A stretch of DNA of 64,000 bases from Orobanche coerulescens. Taxonomy: Eukaryota; Streptophyta; Magnoliopsida; Lamiales; Orobanchaceae. Both the position numbers and the translations under genes were made by a program. The notes under the pieces are model-generated. The model saw only the letters and a list, made by a program, of their open reading frames with translations, made no database searches and was not told the DNA's origin. Location: positions 175,078,501 through 175,142,500 of the forward strand of contig CM065809.1 in assembly GCA_033398695.1 (NCBI GenBank), given 5' to 3'. Below are positions 48,161 to 58,841 of this stretch, piece after piece. The number at the start of each line of letters is the position of its first letter. The first letter of the stretch is position 1.

Positions 48161-51100
48161 TCAAAAGTTGTCTACATGTCCCATACCAAGTTGTAAACGA
48201 ATGGAATCAAATGATTCTCCGGGAAGAGGTTTTGTAAAAATGTCAGCAAGTTGGTCCTTCGTCCCGACAAAAATTAAACAGATATCTTTTTTCTGAACAT
48301 GATCACGTAGAAAGTGATGTCTAATATCTATATGTTTGGTTCTACTATGCAACACAGGATTTTTGCTCAAATTAATTGCACTAGTGTTATCACATAGGAT
48401 AGGGGTATTTTCAAAATGTATGCCGTAGTCGCGGAGTTGATTTTTAATCCATAACACTTGAGCGCAGCGCCTCGCAATGACATATTCGGCCTCACTGTAG
48501 ACAATGCTACACCGGTTTGCTTTACTTCCCCAAGATATTAAACATGATCCAACAAAATGACATGTACCACTAGTACTCTTTTTGTCAATTTTACATCCAC
48601 TAAATCGGCGTCACTATATGCAATTAAATTAAAATCCAAGCAAGAAGGATACCATGACCTAGTCCAATAGTTCCTTTCAAGTAACGAAAAATGCGTTTGC
48701 AAGCGCTAAATGTGATTCCTCAGATTAGCTTGGAATCGAGCACATAGACATGTAGCAAATATTATATCCGCCTAGATGCACAAATATAACAAAGATCCCA
48801 TCATACCTCGATATAATTTTTGATCTACTGATTTGCCATTTTCATCTTTCTCAAGCTTTAGTGATGAAGACATCGTGTAGATATCACCTTGCTACTTTCC
48901 ATATTGAATTTCTTGAGGAGGTCGTTTGAGTACTTCGTTTGATGGATAAAAATTCCATCTTCGCATTGCTTGATTTGAAGCCCGAGGAAGAACGTTAATT
49001 CTCCCATCATACTCATTTCGAACTCTCCTTTCATAAGATTAGAAAAATCTTGGCACAAAGATTCATTAGTAGCTCCAAATACAATGTCATCAACGTAGAT
49101 TTGGCATACAAGTATATCATCATTCAATATTTTAACAAACAAGGTATTATCGACTTTGCCTCTTTTATAATCATTTGCAATTAAAAATTGACTTAAACGA
49201 TCATATCATGCTCGGGGTGCTTGCTTCAACCCGTAGAGTGCCTTGTTGAGCTTGTAGACATGATCCGGAAAATGATGATCTTCAAAACCGGGAGGTTGCT
49301 TGACGTAGACTTCTTCTTGAATGAACCAATTCAAGAATGCGCTTTTCTTCACATCCATTTGAAATAGTTTGATCTTCTTATGGGCGGCAAATGCACATAG
49401 CAAGCGAATGGCTTCGAGTCGAGCCACGGGAGCAAAACTTTCTTCGTAATCAAGACCTTCCTCTTGATTATATCCTTGAGCGACCAAACGAGATTTATTT
49501 CAATCGATAGCCGTCGTCACTCTTGATTTTATGTACCCATTTAGTTCCGATAATTGTTTTATCTTTAGGAGCGGAACTAAATTCCATACATTATCAGGCT
49601 TGAATTGCACTAGCTCTTCTCGCATTGCCATCACCCAACTTTCATCATCGAGCTTCGATATATTCTCGGGAACTATTTCGATACAAAAGCACAATGAGCC
49701 ATAAATTCGGTGGTTCTCCTTCTGCTGAACACCGTCTTCAATGTTTCCAATCACGAGATCCTTTCGATGGTCTTTGATGTGCCTCCAATCTTTCGGTAAA
49801 TCAACGATTGTGTTCGCTTCGATTTCCAAATTTTCTTCACTTCGGGTGAGGGGTCCGAAAAGTACTCGCATCATCAAAGTATTCTACCTTTCTCGGGGTG
49901 AGATCATATCATCAATTTAACATGTATGGACTCTTCAACTTTATTCGTTCTAATATTATAAACACGATATGCTTTGCTATTAGTACAATAGCCAAGAAAT
50001 ATTCCGAGTCGGATTGGCATCAAACTTGCCTAAGTTATCCTTGCCATTGTTCAAAATAAATACATTGCAACCAAAAGGATGAAAATAAGCAATATCGGGC
50101 TTTTTGCCCTTCCATAATTCATAATGGGTTTTAAGATGAGTTCTACGAACGTGAACCCGTTAATCACATAAAGATGCCGTAAAATTGCTTCGCCCAAAAA
50201 TATCGTGGAAGAGAGTATTCATTAAGCATTGTCCTCGACATTTCTTCCAAAGATCGGTTTTTCCTTTCAACAACTCCATTTTGTTGAGGTGTTCTAGGAG
50301 CCGAAAAGTTATGATTAATACCATATTTATCACATAAAAGTTCAAACGGAGTGCAATCAAATTCACCTCCGTGATCGGTGCGAATAGAAATTATGGAGAG
50401 GTTTTTCTCATTTGATACCAAACGACACCATTTAGAGAATTCGGAAAATGCATCATCATCCTTATGTGCTAAAAATCTAACCCAAGTAAATCGAGAGAAA
50501 TCATCAACAATAACCAAAGTGTAAAGTTTACCATTTAAACTAACATGTCTAGATGGTCCAATCAAATCCATATGCACGAGTTCAAGAACGCGACTAGTGG
50601 AAACCTCGAATTTTGGTTTAAACGATTCTCGAGTGTGTTTCCCTTTTATGCATGATTCACACAAATGCTTTCTATCAAACTTGAGTTTGGGTAATCCACG
50701 AACAAGGTCGTGTCTAGATAAAATAGAAATAATAGGTAAAGAAGTATGCCCCAATTTTCGATGCCATAGATATGCATTATCATCCAAAGTAATAAGACAT
50801 TTTTCATTAAATGAACTCTTATCATTAAGATCAACAATATAGATGTTTCCACATCTCAACCCAATGAATGCAATTTTATTATTTATAAATGCCGTGCAAT
50901 GCGTTTGTTCAAAGAGAATTTTAAAACCTTCATCGCAAAGTTGCGAAACGCTAAGAAGATTATGATGCAAACCTTCAACAAACAATACTTTGTTGATAGA
51001 AGGAGAAGGTTCCTTACCGACTTTGCCGATGCCATTGATTTTTCCCTTTTTATTATCTCCAAAGGTCACATGTCCTTGATCTTGATATTCGAGGTCTTCA

Positions 51101-51345
51101 AATAAGTCCTCGGAGCCGCACATGTGCCTTGAGCATCCGCTATCAATGTACCACTTGTTTTTCCTTGTGTGCCGGTACCTACAAAAATAGAGTTTCTCGG
51201 TTGTTTTGCATCTAAGCCCGCTTGGGTCCTCCAAAGTTAACTATGCTTATAAGATTCTAACAATTGTCCCTTTAGAACCCATATTTGCTTAACTTTGATG
51301 GTTCTTAACTTTGAATGAACATTGATATTATGAACTCGTTTGGAA
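48161..51345 (-). pseudogene. pol: Element B Pol (outer)
   Basis: RNase H (to stop at 48163-48161), RT with YVDD at about 49101-49090, and a 356-codon frame (51234-50164) covering protease ([13 protein letters not shown]), pre-integrase CxxC and the integrase DDE core. Breaks occur at about 48490, 48860, 49490-49880 and just after integrase (YFWAKQFYG then stop). The gag/pol join carries one more base than in copy A, so the protease frame also differs from gag here. Confidence 0.85.
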
Positions 51346-52840
51346 GAATCTTTCGAGTTCTCGGTTTCGTTTTCTTTATTTTGTCAAGGTTGATAAGGGA
51401 TTGTTCCCGCTTAAAAGGATCAAACCAAGACCGTGTTTGAGCAAGGGCGATTTTTGAATAGATAGGAGCCTTTCGAATTTCTCGTTTCCGAGAGTAAATT
51501 TGTTCAAAATATATTTTAGCTCCTTTTGAGTTTTTGTTAACTCGATTTTCAAAACATTTTCTTTTTCAAGGCATAATGTATGGTCGATCTCAATGGTTTT
51601 GCCTTTGTTTTGAAGAGAGGAATTTTCGAGTTCTAGAGATTTTATTTTTCTCTTTAAAGATACGTTTAATTTAACCATTTCATCATACTCCGTGTTCAAG
51701 GATTCAAACGCACTCAATAACTCGTCATCATGATGAACTTCTTGTGAATCACAAAAATCGAAAGAGTCATATTCGTCATCATTAAGTTTAGAGTTTACCT
51801 CGATATTACTTTCGGAGTCGAGTGCCATGAACGCTAGGTTTGCATCTAGAGATCTTTCAATCTCCTCCTCGTCATCACTCCAAGAAGCGATTAGGACCTC
51901 CTTCTTTTTGAACCTTTCCATTTGAGGTTTTGACGAGGATCCTCGGCATTCTTTGGCATAATGACCGGCTTGACCACATTTCCGACAATTATTGTCGAAT
52001 TTCTTTATGGGAGTATAGCCACTCTTCTTTGCTCCGTTTGCCATCCCGACCAAGAAGACTTCGCCTTTTGAATTAGGTTTTTATACCTTCTAAAGTTTTT
52101 GGCATAGAGAGCGAGTTCCTCGTCGTCTTCATCTTCGAACATCTTCCTCAACGTCGCTATCAACATCAATGCGACTACTCTTTCCCGAGACTTTGGTTTG
52201 GTGCCTCTAGACTTGAGAACGATCTCATAATTGATAAGTGACCCGATGAGGGCACTAAATTCGAGCTTGTTGAGATCTTTGGACTCCATGATCGCGTGAC
52301 CGTGGCATCCCATTCTCGTGGCAACGATCGAAGGATTTTCTTAGCTTTATCAGCCGCCGATATAAAGCTTTCCAAAGATGCAAGACCATTTGTTATAGCC
52401 GAAAATCGATCCAACATATTTGTGATCGCTTCCTCGTCTTTCATGGAGAAAAGTTCGTAGTCATGGAGTAGCATATTAATTTTGGTCTCCTCGACTTGAG
52501 TGGTTCCTCATGAGTGACTTCGAGAATTTCTCAAATTTCTTTGCGCTTTCATAGACGATATCCTATTGAGTTCTTCGGGATTAAGAGCGCAATAGAGAAG
52601 TTGAGTAGCTCGTGAGTTGACGTGTGTGTTTCTCCAATCCTCGTCGTTGAATTCTTCGATCTTTTCAACGATCCATCCTCTTTCTTAGCAAGTTTAGGAC
52701 CAAGAGCAATAACTTTCCGCATTTCAATATCATAGCTTGAACGAAGATCGCCATCTTCTTTTTCCACGTCATGAAGTTGGAACCGTCGAAGAAAGGAGGA
52801 CGGTTGAGAGCATTTCCTTCAATTTGCCAAGAAGTGCCAT
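51175..52840 (-). pseudogene. gag: Element B Gag
   Basis: ATG at 52840-52838, mirror of the gag at 7288. The zinc knuckle (CRKCGQAGHYAKEC) and coiled-coil region lie in the open piece 52053-51376. At least four frame breaks (about 52050, 52310, 52480, 52700) separate the N-terminal pieces. Confidence 0.85.
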
Positions 52841-52885
52841 TTGCGGATCTTTTTCTTAGGTGGTTAAACCTTTAAAAAGAGACCC

Positions 52886-52898
52886 GCTCCGATACCAA
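52886..52898 (-). other. Primer binding site, element B
   Basis: On minus: TTGGTATCGGAGC, identical to the site of element A, directly inside the LTR. Confidence 0.8.
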
Positions 52899-52900
52899 TC

Positions 52901-54377
52901 AAGAGATAAATTTACCACTAGAAGGGGGTTGAATAGTGGTAAAGCGGAATAACGAAATTTCTTGCGAATAAATAGAAAATAGTGCGGAATTTAAAGACTC
53001 AAAGATTTATAGAGGTTCGGCAACTTGCCTACGCCCCTCTCTCCGACTTTCTTTTCTATCGCTCAAGAACAACCACAATCTTGACTCGTCTTCTATCGGT
53101 CCGAGTTCACAACCGTTACAATCGCTTGTCTTCTATCGGTCCAAGCTCAACCTCTCTCTCAATATAAATGTTTGTGTATCTAGTGTTCTATAGAACTAGA
53201 TAATCCTCACTATACGAATATGGGAGTATAATCCTAACAATGCCGATCAAAGATCCTAATAACACCGGATTAGTGACTCTTGATTCGCTTCTTTACGCTC
53301 AAGTGTAAGTGATGCAACACTTACAATCAAATGAAAGAATACAAAGAATAATAGATATTATAATGAAAATCACTCTTGTATCTTTCTTTTCTCACAACTT
53401 GAAATGCAATAAAAGATATAAAACCGAGCTCAAGTATGCTTTGATTGCTTGTATGCTTGTATGCTTGAATGCTTGAAGTCAGGTGTTTGATACCCGTGTC
53501 CTTTGGGTATTTATAGTGAGAGCCATCCTTCAAATGTGAAAAACATATTATTAGCGTGCGCTAATAATGTCCTCTAGCGCGCTATCGATCTTTGACTGGC
53601 TTCTCCGAACGGTCACAAAGATCGTGCAACGGTAAAATAGTATGGCTAGCGTGCGCTAGTCATGTATCGCAGCGTGCGTTAACGCCCTGTCAACAAGTCT
53701 TCAATCTTGACTTTGAAAATGTCCGTTTGTCTCTCCAACGACTCTTTATCCAACGGCTAGATTTGAGATTAGCGTGCGCTAGCAAGTATGCATAGCGTGC
53801 GCTAGCATTAATTAATTCCAACTTTTCCAGATTTTGCGGATCTTCATTGACTCTTGGCTTCCAACGGTAGAAAATCAAACGGTAATATGCTGACTCCTTT
53901 TAGCGTGCGCTAATGCCTATACCTTAGCGTGCGCTAATAATTTCTTTCAGTAACGTACGTTACCCTGTGTAGCGTACGTAAGATCCTTGACATATTGAGT
54001 CCAGTAGCTACTGGACTATTGACCGTGATATCGGTAGCGTGCGCAAGAGCTGAGTAGTAACGTGCGTTATATCCTTGTTTTAGCGTACGTAAGTTGATGT
54101 ATGTAGCGTGCGCAAGATCCATTTCCGATTTCCTTCCAAACCTCACTGTCTTCTGGAATAATGCGATAGCGTGCGTTAATATGGATTGTATAGCGTGCGC
54201 TAACTGTAGTTGCTTAGCGTGCGCTAACATTGAATGACTTGCGTGCGCTATCCATCAGGTGACTTCACTTGGCTGCAGCTGACTGTCTGGGCTGTACATG
54301 TATCTTTCGATAGCGTGCGCTACTAGTATATGGGTAGCGTGCGCTACTAGTATATGGGTAGCGTGCGCTACTAGTAT
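52901..54377 (-). mobile_element. Element B 5' LTR, outer end truncated
   Basis: Minus-strand LTR from the primer site outward. The first about 110 bp of a normal LTR (TGTTGACTC to the first palindrome) are absent. In their place, a 24-bp segment containing the palindrome is repeated three times (about 54310-54377), directly abutting the duplicated flank. Confidence 0.82.
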
Positions 54378-54498
54378 ATTTGACCTCGTAATTTTGTAAG
54401 ATTTATAAAAGTTTTCATTTAATAACTCATGACTTTGATGGACTTTTAAAAACTCCATAAAATTCTATATTGAATACCACAAATATTTAATTGACTTT
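54378..54498 (+). repeat. 121-bp direct repeat, right copy
   Basis: Second copy of 5554-5674 with about two mismatches. It continues without a break into the right end of the Harbinger-like element. Confidence 0.9.
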
Positions 54499-54635
54499 TA
54501 AAAGACTCAATTAAATACACCCAAACTTTTCTTAATCCATCAAATTCTATAAAAGTCTTTGAAACTTATCCAAAGTCTCAACTGAATACGCTCCCTTAAT
54601 ACTTGTGAGCCAAATAAAAAGACACTAGTTGAAAC

Positions 54636-54729
54636 CTGGAGGATCATTTTCTTCCCGATAAGATAAAGCAGGTGGTGAAGAAATTGGGAAATATTCAACT
54701 CCTCTTGCTCCCAAATGACCTTTCAGGTT
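54636..54729 (-). CDS. Glycosyltransferase exon 3
   Basis: Encodes NLKGHLGARGVEYFPISSPP... to ...ENDPP plus one base of a split Gly codon completed by exon 4 at 4330. The acceptor CAG is at 54732-54730 and the donor GTTTCA at 54635-54630. Residues about 52-83 of the protein. Confidence 0.88.
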
Positions 54730-55628
54730 CTGCAAGCCATAAAAAAAAAAAAAAAAAAAAGCTACAAATCATTATGATCATAACAGATAGAGCTGTAAAA
54801 GTAATTTAAGAACTTTATTTCAATGCTTAAAAAAGCACAATATAGGCAAGACTTGTAAAGATTCAAAACAAGCTTTAAGATTAAGTTAGATGAAACTGGC
54901 TAAGGTACTATTGCTAAAACAATGATGGTGAGTGCTAAGCATGGTGTAACAAGCCTCTGAGCCTGCCACCGATCCTAACCATGCAGAAGCTAGGAGCCAA
55001 AAAAGCACTGCAATAGGGATTAAACAGCGATCCATAACTGACAAATGAAGTGACAAATCCTTCTTTGTCTCGTGTAATTGATAGTCTAGAATTCAATTAC
55101 TCGGATGTAGACCATCAGTTCAAGTTCTTATGGTTTGGTTAGGAGATTCTGGAATCAAGTAGCTCAACATTAGCAAACAATTGCAAGATCCAATCAGGAT
55201 GATCATAAATTTGCACATTTTTATTTAAAATAAGAAAGACAATAAGGTTCCAAAGACAGAAGGTCACTGGTTTTCGACTTCTAACCAAGTTATTGGTCAA
55301 TGCTTCCGTGAAGACAATGGATATCCACTTCCCCTTTTTATCTTTCGCAACTAAATACAATACAAATGTAAACCAAGTCCTTTATTCACCCAATGTCAAA
55401 TAATGATAATTCCAAAAACAAGTACACGAAAAAACAGCAGGAAATTAGCATCAAGTCATTTCACTACAGTTTACTAGCTACCCTAATTAGTGGGAGAACA
55501 CACTCATGTCGTCTCAATAATCCTATTTTCATTTCTCTACTCCAATTCAATTTCTATCACTTTAGTTAATAAATTTAAATATTAAACAGAAAAAGAACAG
55601 GAATCAAACTATAACAACAGGCACCGAC
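54730..55628 (-). other. Glycosyltransferase intron 2
   Basis: About 0.9 kb. Contains a 20-base A run (54741-54760) just inside the acceptor, read as the polypyrimidine tract on the gene strand. A 73-codon open stretch at 55139-55360 (minus) has no recognisable domain. Confidence 0.65.
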
Positions 55629-55700
55629 CTCGTGCGCTGAATGAGTAACAAATGCGACCTCATACTGATCCTGGTCGGAAGCAAAAGCTGCAGCTAGGGC
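55629..55700 (-). CDS. Glycosyltransferase exon 2
   Basis: 24 complete codons: ALAAAFASDQDQYEVAFVTH... to SAHE. This is the second helix/strand of the N-terminal nucleotide-sugar-transferase fold; the His of THSAHE sits where UGT80-type enzymes have THxxF. The acceptor CAG is at 55703-55701 and the donor GTCGGT (weak) at 55628-55623. Confidence 0.87.
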
Positions 55701-55795
55701 CTGCCGTGGCGGAAACGCAAACAACTCGTTAACTGTTAAAACAATAGCATCTATCCGTACATCAAACTGAATACATAAAGAAACACGAGAGTTAC

Positions 55796-55876
55796 AGAGA
55801 TAGGATAAACGTCGCCTTTGGTACCAAAGGCTATAAATACGGCGATTGGTTTCTGCCTCCCTGCTTCCGCCGCCAT
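55796..55876 (-). CDS. UDP-glycosyltransferase-like gene, exon 1 (start of gene)
   Basis: The gene encodes a GT28/GT1-type glycosyltransferase related to plant sterol 3-beta-glucosyltransferases; such enzymes move glucose from UDP-glucose to a lipid or sterol acceptor. The substrate here is not determined. Exon 1 (27 codons from ATG 55876) carries the N-terminal glycine motif AFGTKGDVYPI, the hallmark of the Glyco_transf_28 fold. Exons 1-10 give 316 codons with consistent phases and no stop. The catalytic C-terminal lobe lies beyond the window start. No signal peptide or membrane segment is apparent. The donor is GTAACT (55795-55790); intron 1 is only 95 bp. Confidence 0.83.
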
Positions 55877-56046
55877 TGATGGCGACGATAGCCCGGTAAC
55901 GATCGTCTGGACGACAGTAGTCTACAAACGTTTGTTTTCTGTTCTTTTTCTTTTTTCGGCTGTTTCTTAAATGGGAAAGTCCTCTTGGTTTAAACGACCT
56001 AGTCAAACATATTTTTTGTTTAAAAAGACCTCCATCTATGTTTTTT

Positions 56047-56055
56047 ATTTATATA
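56047..56055 (-). promoter_or_regulatory. Possible TATA box of the glycosyltransferase gene
   Basis: TATATAAAT on minus, 171 bp upstream of the ATG, which would leave a 5' UTR of about 140 nt. Confidence 0.45.
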
Positions 56056-56104
56056 GCCCTTTTTTTAAATAATAGATTAAATAATTTATCCAATTCCTAA
56101 AATA

Positions 56105-56465
56105 TCCTTGATGTCTTTCTGGGCACGATTTATAGATCGTTATTCTACTGATATAACGAGTTCAACATCGTTGCATTATATTTATAATAATGCCCACGTA
56201 TTGTATGCATCCTAACAACAATGTCTAAGTCGTTATAACGACTTTCGCGTCGTCAGACGTAAATCGTTACAGTCTTTTAATAACAAATTCCAAATCGTGT
56301 TAATTGAAAATATAATCAGAACGATTTGCAAGTCGTTTGTGTAAACATATAACGACTTCAGGTTCGATTTGCTCCCTTGTAAAGATATTACAGAACGATA
56401 TCTATATCGTTTCTTTATAAATTATAGACACTCCAGATCGTTCCATTCAAAGTTTATTCTATCAC
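56105..56465. repeat. Cluster of AACGA/TCGTT mini inverted repeats
   Basis: About seven short dyads such as AGTCGTTATAACGACT, ACGATTTGCAAGTCGT and ACGATATCTATATCGT, spaced about 40-60 bp. Origin not recognised. Confidence 0.6.
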
Positions 56466-56476
56466 GAGTTACAAAT

Positions 56477-58639
56477 TGTAACACCCGCTAAATTTAGAAA
56501 ATTATTCTTAATTTTTTTAATTATCTTTTTATAGTAAATATTAAATAATAATCCAATTTAAATTATCAACTGAGCTTATGATTATTTAGTGAGCCCAATT
56601 CATGAATTTCTAATTTAACTATAGACCCAAGTTAATTAATTATCGAGCCCAAATATTATAAGTCCATTTTAACTAATTTTTATACATTCATTTTTGGGCC
56701 AGCCAACCATTTTAGTGTTCGGCCCAATTAAAATTAATGATCAACTACTAATACCCAAGCCCAACTCCCCTAATTAATTAAGAACCCAATTATCACATCC
56801 AACCCATATTTCTCTCTCCTATCCTCACACACTCACTCACGATCAGAATATGGAAGGAGGTTTTCTCCACCTTCATCAACCACCTTAGTGGAGTAGTGGG
56901 CATCATGGAGGAGTGGTTATGCATCATGGGAGCAGTTAATAAATTCAGTATAAAAGAAAAACATATTTGTAGTCCACAATACACGTAAATCTCCTACACA
57001 ACAAAAATCTCAAACACATTCACATCTCACTTGCATAAATTCATATCAAAATACACAGCAAACTCTCACAAATTCACAGGAACTTGCCGTCGCCATTTTC
57101 TTGTCCCAGAATTTCACCGATCCGCAGGTAAACTTCTGTTTAATTCTTTCCATAACACACACACACACACATTCAAAAAAAAAAAATTAACCGGGATCAG
57201 AAACCCATCACTTCTATAAACCTTCACCACACTCAAATCAAAACCGAATTCAAACTTAACCCGAACCTCAATAATCTCAAATGAGTCATCCTACAACCGA
57301 ATAGAAACCCGAAACTGGAATCAAATCCCAAATCAAACCCCAACCATATTTTCTTTTGAATTCATAAATCGGAACTCGGGAAAACAAACCTGGTCTCGCC
57401 TAGGTTACTTCATTTCCGCGATCGTGGCTGCTTTCCCCGTCACCACCGGTTGGGTTGCGATCCACGAGCAACACCGCCGCCGCATACCCTTTATCGCCTT
57501 CTATTTTCATCCTCACTTAGCCGCCACTTAGTGCCGACACCACCGACCTCTATCGAGCCACCCAGCTTATACCGACGGATTGAGTTGCATCACCAGACGT
57601 ACTCTCTGCGGTCGAGCAAAGAATCGGACGGAGTTTTCCCCGATGTTGACGGCTCGTGAGTTCAGGGAGAAAAGGGGGAATCGGGGATGAGATCGAGAGA
57701 GAGAGAGAGAGAGAATAAGGAGTAGGTGGGGTAGTGGGTTTTATCAATCGGACCCACTCTACTTCGGGCCGATATGAGCCCAAATACGATCCAGAATTTC
57801 AACTCTAGCCAAACCACCCAATCATCCACCCTATTACTTATTAGCCCAATCTATTCATACTCTATTTCCATCCATTAAATTTAATTTCTAAATCTACTCT
57901 TACTCTATTTCATCCGTATAAATTTAAATTCTAATCCCAATCATTTTTACTTTTTCATATATATTAAAATATACGCCTCTTTAATTGTAGGCTACGAGAA
58001 TCAAGGGCACGATTAACACGTTCATAAGCATTTCAAGCATTTGCATTCAAGTCATCTCAATTTCAGGTGGGAATTATTACTTGTCAATTTTAATTGCTTT
58101 ATTTGGATTGTATAGATGATATGTTGTATTTACGATTAACATGCAGTCACATGTTTTTCGTACCAAGTATCAGTTTATGATTAACATGCAGTCACATGTT
58201 TTTCATACCAAGTATCGATATGTTTACATGCAAATACATGTTTACATGCTCAAGTTGATATAACAATTATTCATGCTATGCCTCCGTTATGTATTGTGAT
58301 TATTGTTGACTTGTGATATTCCCACGAGCGATAGAAAGCTCACCCCATTTTTATGTAAAATTTTCAGTTAATTCGGAATGGAGAGGACGGGTTGTCGAGC
58401 AGTGACATATGATTAATGTTATAATTATTTCTTTTAATTCCGCTCAAGTTACTCGAAACAATTAATTTATTTTTAGTAATTATTTTCCATTGTCATATTT
58501 TACGATCGTATTGAGATTCAAATCCTTTTTAGTTCCGCAAATATTTTAGAAAATGTATGTTTAGTAACGACTTGAAATTTCTACAAGTTTTCTCATTATT
58601 AATATTTTATTTATAAAATACCTTAGAAAAATCGTCACA
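56477..58639 (+). mobile_element. Chromovirus (Ty3/gypsy, Tekay-like) 5' LTR
   Basis: Starts TGTAACACCCG and ends CGTCACA six bases before the primer site; 2163 bp, in the usual range of this clade. CAAAT (56472-56476) would be the target duplication; the other end is outside the window. Contains a GA microsatellite and a TATATATTAAAATATA string at about 57957. Two short open frames at 57450-57783 are not coding. Confidence 0.75.
57695..57714. repeat. (GA)n microsatellite in the chromovirus LTR
   Basis: Ten GA units within the LTR. Confidence 0.9.
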
Positions 58640-58645
58640 TAAAGA

Positions 58646-58656
58646 TGGTATCGAGC
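58646..58656 (+). other. Primer binding site of the chromovirus
   Basis: TGGTATCGAGC, one base short of the Met-tRNA primer site TGGTATCAGAGC. Fixes the LTR end upstream. Confidence 0.7.
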
Positions 58657-58841
58657 AAAATCCGGTCTACTTTCCCGTACGCCTAAGATTTTTTAAAAGT
58701 TAAAATATTTTTCATTTTCAAGGAAATATCATATGTTCGACCGCTACTTCGCTACTCCATTCCAAGGTAAATGACTTAAAGTCATGTTTATATCATACAT
58801 TTAAATTAATCGTAAAACTTAATAATTTTACGCAAATATGC
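58657..58841 (+). other. Chromovirus leader, part 1
   Basis: Untranslated leader after the primer site; no feature recognised. Confidence 0.5.

Larger units (their letters stand above)
5675..54377. mobile_element. Sirevirus-type Ty1/copia complex (two parents, tandem and inverted units)
   Basis: The order along plus is LTR-gag-[pol-env-UTR-hairpin-LTR'-UTR'-env']x3, then pol-env-UTR-hairpin-LTR'-UTR'-env'-pol', then env-UTR-hairpin-LTR'-UTR'-env'-pol'-gag'-LTR' (a prime means minus strand). Domain order PR-IN-RT-RH with an extra ORF after pol, Met-tRNA primer site and G-rich multiple polypurine tracts is the Sirevirus arrangement. Plus-strand and minus-strand copies carry different private variants. 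Confidence 0.85.
4443..54595. mobile_element. PIF/Harbinger-like non-autonomous element hosting the copia complex
   Basis: The left end (GGGGGGTGTATTTAGTT...) and the reverse complement of the right end (GGGAGCGTATTCAGTT...) match at most of their first 35-40 positions. Each is bordered by TTA (4440-4442 and 54596-54598), the 3-bp target duplication of Tourist/PIF-Harbinger elements. Subterminal sequence is rich in GACTTTTATGGA-like repeats. The element without the later copia insertion would be about 1.3-1.45 kb. No transposase is seen. Confidence 0.6.
4331..54635 (-). other. Glycosyltransferase intron 3, about 50.3 kb, filled by mobile elements
   Basis: The borders are the exon 3 donor (GTTTCA at 54635-54630) and the exon 4 acceptor (CAG at 4333-4331). 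Without the copia complex the intron would be about 1.6 kb. Whether the gene is still spliced across it cannot be read from sequence. The exons on both sides remain free of stops. Confidence 0.8.
55877..56476 (-). promoter_or_regulatory. Upstream region of the glycosyltransferase gene
   Basis: 600 bp between the start codon and the chromovirus LTR. The first 170 bp hold the likely 5' UTR and core promoter; the remainder is AT-rich with the inverted motif cluster listed below. The LTR insertion therefore limits the native promoter to this stretch. Confidence 0.55.

Noticed and set aside
55139..55360. 73-codon minus-strand ORF in intron 2
   Set aside because: Exons 2 and 3 join directly in phase without it, and no domain is recognised.
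55575..56006. 143-codon minus-strand ORF covering exons 1 and 2
   Set aside because: It reads exon 2 in the right frame but exon 1 in a wrong one and crosses the 95-bp intron; the spliced model gives the family motif GTKGDVYPI.
57450..57783. Short ORFs on both strands in the chromovirus LTR
   Set aside because: Pro/Ser-rich chance frames around a GA microsatellite; no homology recognised.
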